Source: Deltaproteobacteria bacterium
GTDB lineage: Bacteria; Myxococcota_A; UBA796; UBA2385
Direction: 5' to 3'
Length of the DNA: 64,000 bases
Assembly (NCBI GenBank): GCA_018401435.1
Contig: JAGYJW010000020.1
Location: 1 to 64,000, forward strand
Shown one piece after another: positions 1 through 8,413 of this stretch. Made by a program: the position numbers and the translations under genes. Every line of letters starts with the position of its first letter. Position 1 is the stretch's first letter. The notes beneath the pieces are model-generated. The model was not told the DNA's origin and did no database searches. It saw nothing but the letters and a program-made list of their open reading frames with translations.

Positions 1-247
1 TGAGGCAGGTGCGCCCTGCTCCGCGCCAGCCTTCGGAAGACGAAATGCGGGCGGCATTCGCCGCCGTTGTCCGTTCCCTGGACAGCCTTGACCTGCCCTT
101 CAGGCGGCCCGTACTGCGACTCCACTCCGTGTTGGTGCCGGGTTGAGGCTCCGTGGGCCCTGGGCTCGAGTGGGCGTTGCAGTACGGTATCCTGGTGGAT
201 TTCGGGCCAGGTTGGGTCCGGCTTGATGAGCATGCTTTCCTCCAACC

Positions 248-451
248 TCATCCCCCAGGCCAACAGCCCCGATCGGGTGTGTACCGATTTTCATAGATCC
301 AGCGCCCCAGGTGACCGCCGATTCTGCAGGTTGATTCGCCCATCGAAGTGCATCGCAAACCGTTTGGACTTGACCCGACTCGACAAACACCCTCGAAATA
401 GTGGAAGAGCAGATTCCCTGGAGCTACCCCCAATTCAGTGGCCACATTCAT
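248..451 (-). pseudogene. Possible TetR-type HTH fragment
   Basis: A 67-codon reading frame whose first 20 residues (VATELGVAPGN followed by LLFHYF) resemble the recognition helix of TetR/AcrR regulators, where the usual pattern is ELGxSPGNLYYHF. After this the similarity stops and no ligand-binding domain follows, so at most it is a broken piece of a regulator. Nothing supportable is seen in bases 1-247. The match is short and could be chance; I keep it because the neighbouring frame also encodes an HTH-like segment, so this edge may hold remnants of an accessory region. Confidence 0.3.
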
Positions 452-457
452 GAGCCC

Positions 458-691
458 TCATCGTAGAGCGCAGCGAGGCGTGGGTGGTGCCAGACCAGGG
501 TCAACCTGCTCCCGCCCCCGCAACGCCACCGACACCGTCTCCCGACTCACCCCAGCCGCCCGCGCCAGCTCCGCCTGGCTCCGATACCGCCCCTCGGCCA
601 GCCACCGCCCCCACACCTCGGCCCGGTCCTCCCGAGCCACCTCTGGCGCTGGCTCGACCTCCCGGATCTCCCGGCACGTCCGCACCCGCAC
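458..691 (-). CDS. Small HTH-domain protein (hypothetical)
   Basis: A 77-codon frame with a GTG start at 691-689. Residues 35-58 (RYRSQAELARAAGVSRETVS) read as a helix-turn-helix of the kind that opens LacI, XRE or resolvase-associated DNA-binding proteins; the preceding 30 residues are charged and helical and the tail is disordered. No partner gene is adjacent and the nearest downstream gene is on the other strand. It may be a genuine small regulator, or the DNA-binding end of a decayed recombinase or transposase. Bases 692-924 hold no further gene that I can support. Confidence 0.4.
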   Translation of the reverse strand: MRVRTCREIREVEPAPEVAREDRAEVWGRWLAEGRYRSQAELARAAGVSRETVSVALRGREQVDPGLAPPTPRCALR

Positions 692-924
692 GACCCTCTG
701 AAATGTTCTGCCCGACGTCCCGCCCAGGCCACCATTTTATTCTGTGTGATGTCAGAAGGTTGCGCATGCCAGCGATGTCCCGGCCCCCCAGCGCTACCCA
801 CGCGGACCCCTGCATTGCCTCCTCGGAGCGTCGGCACGGATGTCCGATGGCGCGTATCGGGACTTTGTCGCGTCCTTGCCCCGAGCAGGAGCGCATGCGG
901 GCCCGGCAGGCAGGAATCGGCTAG

Positions 925-1869
925 ATGCTGGGGTCTGTCACCCTGGGATCGCTGATGTCGTTGCTCTCCACGCTCAAAGGCAAGGGGCCCTCTGGCTTCG
1001 GCTATGGGTCCACCACCGAGGATGTGACCGCAGGGCTCGATCTCAGCGGCAAGACCTACCTGGTCACGGGCTGCAACTCGGGGCTGGGGCTGGAGACCCT
1101 GCGCGTGTTGACGGCGCGGGGGGCCAAGGTGCTCGCCCTGGCGCGGTCGGTGGACAAGGCGCGGGCCGCCGGGGACTCCGTGGGCGGCGAGACGGCGCCC
1201 TATGCTTGTGAGCTGTCTGAACCGGAGACGGTGCGGGCGGCGGTGGCGGCGATCGTGGCCGATGGCCAGCGCATCGACGGCATGATCCTCAACGCCGGCA
1301 TCATGGCGCTGCCCACCCGCACGCTGCAACATGGCCAAGAGCTTCAGCTCCTCACCAACCACATCGGCCACTTCATCCTGGCGACGGGGCTGCTGGGGCA
1401 GCTGACGCCGACGGGCCGGGTGGTGGTCCTGTCCAGCGCTGCCCACCAGATGACGCCAAAGGGCGGGATCAAGCTGGATGATCTGACGCTGGAAAAGGGC
1501 TATAGCTCCTGGGGGTCCTATGGCCAGAGCAAGCTGGCCAACCTGCTCTTTGCCCGCGAGCTGTCTCGGCGACTGCCCGAGGGGCAGGTGGCCAACGCGG
1601 TGCACCCGGGCGTCATCGCCACCAACCTGGGGCGCCATATGGGCGGCTTCGTGAATGGGTCGATGAAGCTCCTCGGGGGGCTCTTTCTCAAGACGATCCC
1701 CCAGGGCGCCGCAACCCAGGTCTGGGCCGCAACCCACCCCGACACCGCCGCCTTGAATGGGCAGTACCTGGCCGATTGCAATGTCGCCACGTCGTCGGGG
1801 CATGGGCGCGATCTGGACCTGGCCGCCCGCCTGTGGACGCGAACCGAGGAGATCGTCGCCGCGCTTTAG
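925..1869 (+). CDS. Short-chain dehydrogenase/reductase (retinol dehydrogenase-like)
   Basis: Cytosolic NAD(P)-dependent oxidoreductase of the SDR superfamily, closest in layout to retinol dehydrogenase/WW-domain oxidoreductase-like members. Visible motifs are the cofactor loop VTGCNSGLG, the LNAG structural motif, the catalytic serine region VLSSAAH and the YGQSK active site. The N-terminal segment before the Rossmann fold (FGYGSTTEDVTAGLDLSGK) is typical of this subgroup. ATG codons at 925 and 955 are both possible; neither has a strong ribosome-binding site. It converges on the GMC oxidoreductase with a 4-base overlap of stop codons. The substrate cannot be told from sequence. Confidence 0.85.
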   Translation: MLGSVTLGSLMSLLSTLKGKGPSGFGYGSTTEDVTAGLDLSGKTYLVTGCNSGLGLETLRVLTARGAKVLALARSVDKARAAGDSVGGETAPYACELSEPETVRAAVAAIVADGQRIDGMILNAGIMALPTRTLQHGQELQLLTNHIGHFILATGLLGQLTPTGRVVVLSSAAHQMTPKGGIKLDDLTLEKGYSSWGSYGQSKLANLLFARELSRRLPEGQVANAVHPGVIATNLGRHMGGFVNGSMKLLGGLFLKTIPQGAATQVWAATHPDTAALNGQYLADCNVATSSGHGRDLDLAARLWTRTEEIVAAL

Positions 1870-3401
1870 TCCCCCCGGACGCCAACCAGCATTCCGGCGA
1901 TGCGCTCGGCCAACATCAAGACGCTGAGGTGGATGTTGCCGGTGGGTATGGTGGGAAAGAGGCTGGCGTCCACGACATGCAGGCCGCGGGTGCCGTAGAC
2001 GCGCCCCTGGCCGTCGGTCACCGACATCGCATCGTCGGCGGCGCCCATGGGCGCGGTGCCGCAGGGGTGGTAGCCCGAGTCGGTGGCCCACGGCAGCCAG
2101 CGGGCGATGCGCGCGGGTTGGGCCAGGGTGCGGCGGCCGGGCCAGAGCGGCCAGGCGAGCTTGCGCATGGGCGGACTCTCCACCAGGTCGTGGGCGATCT
2201 CGATGCAACGCACCGCGCGGGCGCGGTCCTCGGGATCGGCGTGGAAGTTGGACAAGATGTGCGGCCGCGCGCCAAGGTCGATCGAAGACCAGCGGATCTG
2301 CCCCTGGCCCCGGGTCTTGCCCAGTGTGCCCATGACCGTCACCAAGGGCACGGTGCGTGCCCCGACGGGCACGAAGCTGCCCACCTGCAGCTGGAGATCG
2401 GCGTCCCAGGGCCCAATTCCCGAATCACAGCGCAAGACGGTCTGGATGAGCGGGGCATCCGCCAGGAAGACGCCCTTGCGTTGGGGGCGCAGAAAGAGGG
2501 CGAAGCCCGGGTGGTCGAGCAGCTGTGCGCCCACGCCCTCTCGGCGGGATTTCAGGGGGATGCCCAGGGCCCGAAGCCGGGCCTCTGGGCCAATGCCGCT
2601 GCGCATCAGCAAGGGGGGGGTCATCAGCGCGCCGGCGCAGACGATCACCCGTGTTGCAGAGAGGGTCTGCACCTGGCCCTGGTGGCGCGCGACCACGCCC
2701 ACCACGCGGTCGCCTTCAAAGCACAGGCGCTCCACCTCGGTGTCGCCCTGGATCCGCAGGTTGGGCCGGGCGCGCACCGCCGGGGTCAACCAGGCCTCGG
2801 CCGCGCTGATACGACGCCCATCGATCTGGTTCATCGCGTGGGCGCCGGCGCCCCGGGGCGTCGCCGGGTCATTGCTGTCCAGACAGGCCGGGTGGCCCCG
2901 CTCCAAGGCGGCTTCGACCAGGGCGGCCTGCCAGGGCACCCAGCGGTCCGGCGGATGGCGCCGCAGGGGCAGGGGACCGGCGCTGCCATGCAGGTCGGGG
3001 CGCGCAGAGCCAAAGTCCAGATCCGTCTCGATGGCCCGCAGGGCGGGCAGGCAGGCCGCAAAGGACCACTCGGGCAGCCCCCGCTGCACCCACTCGTCGA
3101 GATCCCGTTGCAAGGGCCGGATTGCGATGCAGGTGTTGATGGCGCTGGACCCGCCCACGACCCGGCCCCGGGGCATGGCAAAGGGCAGGGGGGCCGAGCT
3201 GGGCCGATGCCGCAGGCCCCAGTCATGGGCCGGGCCCAGCGCGTTTCGGTGCCCATCCGCCAGATCGGCCGGAAGGGCGGCGGGCGGGTAGTCAGGCCCC
3301 GCATCCAGCAGCAGGACATCGTCGCGGCCCGATGCAGACAGGCGAGCGGCCAATACGCAGCCGGCAGAGCCAGCGCCGACGATCAGGGTGTGAACCGACA
3401 T
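1866..3401 (-). CDS. GMC-family FAD-dependent oxidoreductase
   Basis: A 511-residue glucose-methanol-choline oxidoreductase, the family of choline dehydrogenase and alcohol oxidases. The N-terminal FAD-binding motif is VGAGSAGCVLAARLS, followed by the GMC signature region PRGRVVGGSSAIN and, near the C-terminus, the conserved HPCGTAPMG segment carrying the active-site histidine and the HVVDASLFP signature. The open frame extends upstream but the ATG at 3401 directly precedes the FAD motif and is the natural start. The gene runs divergently from the exported protein at 3501, with a 99-base shared upstream region. Convergence with an SDR suggests, without proving, a shared alcohol/aldehyde metabolic role. 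Confidence 0.9.
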   Translation of the reverse strand: MSVHTLIVGAGSAGCVLAARLSASGRDDVLLLDAGPDYPPAALPADLADGHRNALGPAHDWGLRHRPSSAPLPFAMPRGRVVGGSSAINTCIAIRPLQRDLDEWVQRGLPEWSFAACLPALRAIETDLDFGSARPDLHGSAGPLPLRRHPPDRWVPWQAALVEAALERGHPACLDSNDPATPRGAGAHAMNQIDGRRISAAEAWLTPAVRARPNLRIQGDTEVERLCFEGDRVVGVVARHQGQVQTLSATRVIVCAGALMTPPLLMRSGIGPEARLRALGIPLKSRREGVGAQLLDHPGFALFLRPQRKGVFLADAPLIQTVLRCDSGIGPWDADLQLQVGSFVPVGARTVPLVTVMGTLGKTRGQGQIRWSSIDLGARPHILSNFHADPEDRARAVRCIEIAHDLVESPPMRKLAWPLWPGRRTLAQPARIARWLPWATDSGYHPCGTAPMGAADDAMSVTDGQGRVYGTRGLHVVDASLFPTIPTGNIHLSVLMLAERIAGMLVGVRGD

Positions 3402-3500
3402 GGAGCGCCCTAGCGCGTTGGCCGGCCGCCGCACTCCCAACAGCGCCCGGCCAGGCCGAAAGCGCCGCAGCCATCGGAGATTCAGCCTACACTGGCCGCC

Positions 3501-4586
3501 GTGTTCCGAAACGGCGCCACCTCCGTGATCCACCGCTGCCTGCTCGGCCTGCTGCTGGTGATCGGCCACAGCCTGCCGGCCCGCGCAAAGCCGCGCCTGG
3601 TGCCCGATCTGCAGCCCTCGGCCAACGCATCGGACATGCCGGCGCTGGCGGATCTGCTGGATCGCACGGGCTGGCTGCCCACTCCAGAACTATCCGGCAT
3701 CTTTCAGGTTGGGAGCATCTTTTCGAGCGCCGATGGCCCCCACGTGCTCATGTTGCGCGGCTGCTTCGAAGCCGAGGCATCCACCGACACCTACACCTCG
3801 TTGGACCTCACAAGCCAGCTTCAAGCCGGGGTTCGGGTGAGGGGAGGCATGGGTGCTGGCGCGCTGGAAGGGGCCCTGGTCAAGCACCTGAAATTCGGCC
3901 TGCCCGAACACCACGCCATGGCCCGCCTCGCCATGACCCCCAGCGCGGTCTGCGCCGAGCGGCTGGGGCGCTTGACCGCAGACCAGCGGCGGGGCCTCTA
4001 TGCGGTGCAGGAGGTGCTCACCGCCGAGATCGCCGAGCAGACCTGCGGACGGCTGGATGCCAGCGGGCGCTTCGTGGGGCTGGGGGGGGCGGAGCTGGAG
4101 CTGGCCCGGGCCTGCTCCCAGGTGTCCCTGGAGCCCGTGGCGGTCGCCTACCGGGTGGTGCCCCTCGCGGACCTCTCCTTTCCCGATCCACCCGCCAGCG
4201 ACCTCCCCGCGACGGGCCTGCCCGCCCTCGAAGGCTGCCCCTGGGGGCGGATCCAGACCGTCTCTTCGTCGATGACCACCCTCACCATCAATGGCGAGAC
4301 CCGCGGTGTGCGCGGGATTGAGGCCCGCAGCGCCATCAGCGCCGACTTGCAGCGCTGCGACCGGGCCGAGGCCGCCCGCGCCTTTGATCTGTGGCGGGCC
4401 CACCGGCGCGCCACCAACATCGCCGGTGCGACCCTGGTGGGCTTCTGGCCCTTTGGAATCGGCATCTATACGGCCTGGAACGCGGGCAATTGGCGCGAGC
4501 GCATGGAGCAGCTGCTCCTCGACCCCACGGTCGCCGACCAGCGCAGCGGCGGCTGGCGGAAGCAGGTGCGATCTCCGGGCGGCTGA
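3501..4586 (+). CDS. Exported protein of unknown function
   Basis: A 361-residue protein starting with GTG at 3501. Residues 1-30 form a clear Sec signal (basic start, CLLGLLLVIG core, cleavage after PARA). A hydrophobic segment near residues 310-330 (GATLVGFWPFGIGIYTAW) could be a C-terminal membrane anchor. Four or five cysteines lie in the periplasmic part. I recognise no catalytic motif. It is divergent from the GMC gene and convergent with another exported protein, so these secreted proteins do not form an operon. Confidence 0.7.
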   Translation: MFRNGATSVIHRCLLGLLLVIGHSLPARAKPRLVPDLQPSANASDMPALADLLDRTGWLPTPELSGIFQVGSIFSSADGPHVLMLRGCFEAEASTDTYTSLDLTSQLQAGVRVRGGMGAGALEGALVKHLKFGLPEHHAMARLAMTPSAVCAERLGRLTADQRRGLYAVQEVLTAEIAEQTCGRLDASGRFVGLGGAELELARACSQVSLEPVAVAYRVVPLADLSFPDPPASDLPATGLPALEGCPWGRIQTVSSSMTTLTINGETRGVRGIEARSAISADLQRCDRAEAARAFDLWRAHRRATNIAGATLVGFWPFGIGIYTAWNAGNWRERMEQLLLDPTVADQRSGGWRKQVRSPGG

Positions 4587-4633
4587 GGCGGAAGGGGAGG
4601 GTGCTTTGGCGTGTCCTGCTGGCAGCGAGGGCA

Positions 4634-4651
4634 GGCCGCATCGCCGCGGCC
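4634..4651. terminator. Possible bidirectional terminator hairpin
   Basis: GGCCGC (4634-4639), loop ATCGCC, GCGGCC (4646-4651): a perfect 6-bp GC stem between two convergent genes. There is no T-run on either side, so the assignment rests on position and stem alone. Confidence 0.3.
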
Positions 4652-4706
4652 CGCCCCATGGCTGCTCATAACTGATCACTTCAGGCCCCGAGAATCGATG
4701 GGAGAC

Positions 4707-5099
4707 CTACTGCACAGCGTTCAGCAGCAGGGTGCTGCCACCGGGCTCCAGCAGCAGATCCTCGACCTTGAGGATCAGGTCCACCAGTGCGCTATGGGCG
4801 GCATCGTCCAAGGCGGCCGGGTCGCCCACCACGACGATGCCCGACAGCTGGTGGTCGGGGCCCTCGATGGCCGAGAGGGTCAGCGGGCCGGCGCTGGTCT
4901 CGCAGACCACCTCGTGCTTGACGAGAGCGTCCTTGGTGACCGTATAGCCACAATCCTCCCCACTAGGAAAAAGTTCCACGATCACCTCGGCGGCCTGGGC
5001 GTTGGCCGATGCGAGCAGGGCCAGGGCGCCGAGCAAGGTGCCGAGCACCGTGGTGCCGATCTGCGAGTGGGCGAGGCGAGACGGGGCAGAGCTGCGCAT
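4707..5099 (-). CDS. Small exported protein of unknown function
   Basis: About 130 residues from the ATG at 5099, chosen because a GGAGG ribosome-binding site (5104-5108, complement) sits four bases upstream; a longer GTG-initiated frame reaches 5147. The N-terminus is a signal peptide (GTTVLGTLLGALALLA core, cleavage after ANAQA). The mature part is acidic with two cysteines that could pair, and contains a run of alternating hydrophobic residues compatible with a small beta-sandwich. No family recognised. The upstream sequence 5100-5297 is relatively AT-rich for this window and probably carries its promoter. Confidence 0.65.
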   Translation of the reverse strand: MRSSAPSRLAHSQIGTTVLGTLLGALALLASANAQAAEVIVELFPSGEDCGYTVTKDALVKHEVVCETSAGPLTLSAIEGPDHQLSGIVVVGDPAALDDAAHSALVDLILKVEDLLLEPGGSTLLLNAVQ

Positions 5100-5297
5100 G
5101 GGACCTCCGGCTTTGGCGTTGTTCACTCTCAAGGACTTGGGGTTCACTACTGATTGCTTTTGCAGTTTTTAGCGCTCGTGGACTGCACTCAGAGAGTGCT
5201 TGAAAAAGGCTGCATCCGCAAGCGCTCTTGCGAGAATTTCGTGCGCGCCCAATCCCTCCCCATCCACCCGTCTCCCGGACGGCGTTAGCCCCTGCAC

Positions 5298-6053
5298 ATG
5301 GCCCAGCCCTTCGCCGACCACTTCTCTGGACATGCCAGCGTCTACGCGCGCTTTCGCCCGACCTACCCCGACGATCTCTTCCAATGGCTCGCGTCCCAGG
5401 CCCCCGGCCAGACGCGGGCCTGGGACGCGGCCACGGGCAATGGCCAGGCCGCCCTCGCCCTGGCGGCCCACTTCGAGCGGGTGCACGCCTCGGATGCCGC
5501 GGCCGCCCAGCTGGCCCAGCTGCCTGCCCACCCCCGCATCACCGCCCGGCAGGCCCCCGCCGAGGCTTCTGGCCTCCCCGACTTGGAGGTGCAGCTGGTG
5601 ACGGTGGCCCAGGCCCTGCATTGGTTCGACCTGGACGCCTTTCACGCCGAGGTGGCGCGGGTCTTGGTCCCCGGCGGGCTGCTGGCCGCCTGGTGTTATG
5701 GCCTCTTCCAGGTCAACCCCGCCGTCGACGCCGTCGTGTGGCAGCTCTACGACGGCATCGTGGGCGCGGACTGGCCGCCAGAGCGCCGCATCCTGGAGCG
5801 GGGCTACCGCGACCTGGACTGGCCCTGGGAGCCCGTGGTGGCGCCGGCCTTTGCCATGCAGGCCGACTGGGATCTGCCCCAGGTGAAGGGCTACCTGGGC
5901 ACCTGGTCGGCCTGCAAACGCTACGAGGCGCGCAGGGGCGACGACCCGCTGCAGCAGGTGGCCGAAGCCCTTGCGTCCGCCTGGGGGGATCCCGCCCGGC
6001 GCCGCCGGGTGACCTGGCCCCTGTCGATGCGGGTGGGACGCAAGCCGGGGTAG
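5298..6053 (+). CDS. SAM-dependent methyltransferase, class I
   Basis: A 251-residue soluble methyltransferase of the Methyltransf_11/25 type. Glycine-rich motif I is WDAATGNGQAALALA (residues 42-56), motif II acidic residue HASDAA near 64-69, and VTVAQALHWFDL is the post-motif strand seen in trans-aconitate- or UbiE-like enzymes. The opening FADHFSGHASVYARFRPTYP is characteristic of a widespread family of small-molecule methyltransferases annotated only by fold. Substrate unknown. It stands alone, followed by a hairpin and a long non-coding stretch. Confidence 0.85.
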   Translation: MAQPFADHFSGHASVYARFRPTYPDDLFQWLASQAPGQTRAWDAATGNGQAALALAAHFERVHASDAAAAQLAQLPAHPRITARQAPAEASGLPDLEVQLVTVAQALHWFDLDAFHAEVARVLVPGGLLAAWCYGLFQVNPAVDAVVWQLYDGIVGADWPPERRILERGYRDLDWPWEPVVAPAFAMQADWDLPQVKGYLGTWSACKRYEARRGDDPLQQVAEALASAWGDPARRRRVTWPLSMRVGRKPG

Positions 6054-6065
6054 CCGGGCCGACAC

Positions 6066-6080
6066 CCCCGCCAGGCGGGG
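6066..6080 (+). terminator. Candidate terminator after methyltransferase
   Basis: CCCCGCC (6066-6072) pairs with GGCGGGG (6074-6080), giving a 6-bp GC stem with a CAG loop, then TT; it lies 12 bases after the methyltransferase stop. A long T-tract is missing. Confidence 0.4.
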
Positions 6081-6081
6081 T

Positions 6082-6648
6082 TGCTGAAGAGACGGGGCCG
6101 CTGCCGATCGGTTCACGGCATGCCGCCGGGCACCCCCCCGCGACAAGCAGCGGCCCAGGGTGGGCCCATCACTGGCATTCAAACTTCGAAGCTGGCTTCT
6201 CCTCTCCCGATCGCCCGAGCAGTCGCCCCCCGGTTGGACCTTCAAATCGTCCATCGTCGGCCGATCGGCATGCAGGATCGTGGAACGCAGGGGCGCTTCG
6301 CGATAGTCCACTTCGGCGTGCTCGATGAGAGTGGGCGGTGGATCCGCAGTCTCTGCGGGCCCAGCCGATCCACCCTCGGTGATCGCAACCCGACCGCGGC
6401 GATCGGGGGATCGTGTTCCACCTGGATCGCGTCCTGCTCCCTCTTTCCATGTCAAGGCTTGGAGATCCCGCGCGGGATCGGCTATCACGGTGGGGTACAC
6501 TGCTCCTGGCCACCCCCCGGCCACCCTCCCGGCGCCCTCGGCCTCCCCGGCCTCCCCTCCTCGCTGCGCCGCCCCCTCCCATCCTCCATCTTCCCACTCT
6601 CCCCAATCCAAGATCCCCCGTGATCCCTTCGGCCCCATCGAGGCTGCG
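6082..6648. other. Non-coding stretch upstream of the initiator-like gene
   Basis: No gene is supportable here. The stretch is rich in GATC/CGATCG words (for example near 6105, 6207, 6262, 6400, 6413, 6425 and 6475) and contains a perfect 16-bp palindrome GATCCCGCGCGGGATC at 6464-6479. A second inverted repeat, GTGAC-TGCT-GTCAC (6649-6662), overlaps the probable start of the next gene. Because the downstream gene looks like a replication initiator, this could be a regulatory or origin region, but no regular iteron array is evident by eye. Confidence 0.35.
6464..6479. promoter_or_regulatory. Perfect 16-bp palindrome, possible operator
   Basis: GATCCCGCGCGGGATC is its own reverse complement. 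It lies about 170 bases before the winged-helix gene and 16 bases before a TACACT hexamer that could be a -10 element. Dimer-binding repressors use such sites; self-regulation by the adjacent winged-helix protein would be a natural guess. Confidence 0.35.
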
Positions 6649-7895
6649 GTGACTGCTGTCACTGTTGCATCGCCGCAGCCCCTCCATGTCTTTGCATGGA
6701 TTGTGGACAGTGGTCTGCGCGACTCCTTGAAGTCGCTGGCGCACGCCTTGCTGCGCCGCGTGGATCGCCACACCTGGGCATGGCCGCGGCAGCGGGGGGC
6801 GCCCGGCGGGGTGACGGTGGAGGATCTGGCCGATGGCGCGGGGCTGAGCCGCCGCCACGCCGCCCGCTGCTTGCGGACGCTGGAGCAGCTGGGCCTGGTT
6901 CGCACCACCTTCCGCCCCTTCGACGTCTCCGAATACCGGTTGATCCCCGACTCCTGGCAAGCCTGGCCAGCCGCCACGGCAGCGCGCGGCAGCAGGCCCG
7001 CGCCCGCCGCAGAGAGGAGCAGCTGGCCCGATACGCCGCGCGCCTGTCCCGCCGCGCCGGCAGCCGTCGATCCCCCGGTGGCGCCCCACCTGGGCCCCCC
7101 GCGGCGCAGACCCCACAGGCCCGCGCGGCCTCGCCCTTTGAGGCCCAAACCGGCCTGCCGCGGTGGGCCTTGCGCCATGGGCAGCGCCTGGACACGGCCC
7201 CCACACCGTCTTTGCGCTGGTGGGCGGCGCGGCGGCGGCCGTCTTGGGGCCCCAAGCGCCGGCCGAGTCCCAGGGCGGGCTGGCCCGCCCGGTGCTGCGC
7301 CTCTGGGATGCCCGCGGCCGCCCCTGCCGACGCCCTGGTGGCCGAGCTGGCCCTGGTGGGGCGCTGGGCCCGCGACGCGGTGCACCCCGACGCCCTGCAG
7401 CTGCGGGGGGCCGCCCGGGGCGCGGTCGACCGCAGCCGAGACCTCCGCCAGATCTGCGATCCCGTGCTCTTTCAGCCCCGGCTGGACCTCGCCCGGGAGC
7501 ACGCCGCGCGGATGCAGGCCTACCCGCCCGAAGACCCCGCGCCGCCCCCCGAGGGGCCCCCCTTGCCCCGCCGGGGCGAGGCCCCGTGGATACCCCCGGG
7601 CCAGGCGCCCCTGCTGCCAGGGCTGACAGCCCCCGCCTGGCCCGATGGCCCCGCGGCGCATTGGCAACAGGCCCTGGCGACGCTCCGAACGGAAGATGAT
7701 CAGGATCGCGGCGCCATCGACATCTTCCTCGCGCCCTTGGCGCCCCTGGGCCCAATGGAAGGCGCCTTTGTCTTGGCGGTCCCCAGCGCAGAGACGGCGC
7801 ACTGGATCAGCCGCCACCTGGGCGACGCCCTGGCCCGCCTCGCCGCCCTGCTGGGCGCTCCCCTGGGCCTGGTCCTGGATGATCGCCGGGCCTGA
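6649..7895 (+). pseudogene. Replication-initiator-like protein: winged helix plus DnaA domain-I-like C-terminus (frame-disrupted)
   Basis: The first ~100 codons (GTG at 6649) encode a winged-helix domain: a DRHTW segment, then VTVEDLADGAGLSRRHAARC and a Leu-rich wing ending RPFDVSEYRL. The last ~75 codons (7670-7895) fit the DnaA N-terminal domain pattern: W-x3-L-x2-L, FLAPLAPLG, a strand FVLAVPSAETAHWI and a C-terminal helix pair ending GLVLDD. The middle is an Arg/Gln-rich linker that changes frame at about 6990, 7195 and 7325, so the gene is broken or mis-sequenced. Plasmid, phage and integrative-element initiators can combine an HTH with a DnaA-like protein-interaction domain. No other plasmid gene is near, so its element is not defined. 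Replication role is inference. Confidence 0.55.
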
Positions 7896-8413
7896 GCGCC
7901 CTTTTCGCGGCCTGACCGCACCCCGGTCCCGTTGCCTGGCCCCGCGCGCGTCGCAGCGAGCGGGGCCTCTTGCGTTGGATCGCCGCCTGCCGGGGGTCCA
8001 GGGCTGAGGCGATGCGGCCGGAGGGCCTGTCGGCGCCCTCTGGCCCACCTGGCCGCCCCCGGGGAGGCCGCCCAGGTGGGCCTCCCCCGCGCAGCGGACC
8101 GGCGAGGGGAGGCGGGGAGGGCGGTCCAGACCCAGGGCCAGGGCGACCCGAGAGCGACCCGGCTGCGGCCGTCCTCATCTACTCGGTACTGAACGCCTGT
8201 TCGCATGACAACGGGTCAGGTCCTGTGCTTTGGACGGGTGCCGACCCAGGGTCGGGTCGCGGCCACCTGGCTGGGTGACCCCGACACCAGCGGCCCGGTG
8301 ACCTTGACCTCCTGCCCAGGAATTCCTGCACAGCCTGCACAGACCTGCATATCCCCCAAAGGCCCCCTGAAGGGGGCTTGCTGGACAGGATGGGGCTGCA
8401 GAGAGCCGGCGCT
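7896..8413. other. Non-coding stretch with strong inverted repeat
   Basis: No gene supported. GGCCCACCTGG (8042-8052) and CCAGGTGGGCC (8072-8082) form an 11-bp perfect inverted repeat around a GC-rich loop that can itself pair; it may be a terminator for the upstream gene or part of an element end. The right part carries the terminator of the cardiolipin synthase gene. Confidence 0.4.
8359..8379 (-). terminator. Rho-independent terminator of cls
   Basis: On the minus strand AAGCCCCC, loop TTCA, GGGGGCCTTT: an 8-bp stem with a U-rich start to its tail, 35 bases after the cardiolipin synthase stop codon. Confidence 0.6.

Noticed and set aside
5169..8048. 959-codon minus-strand open frame
   Set aside because: It lies antisense to the methyltransferase and the winged-helix gene, is Arg/Gly/Pro-rich and has no motif; a GC-rich shadow frame.
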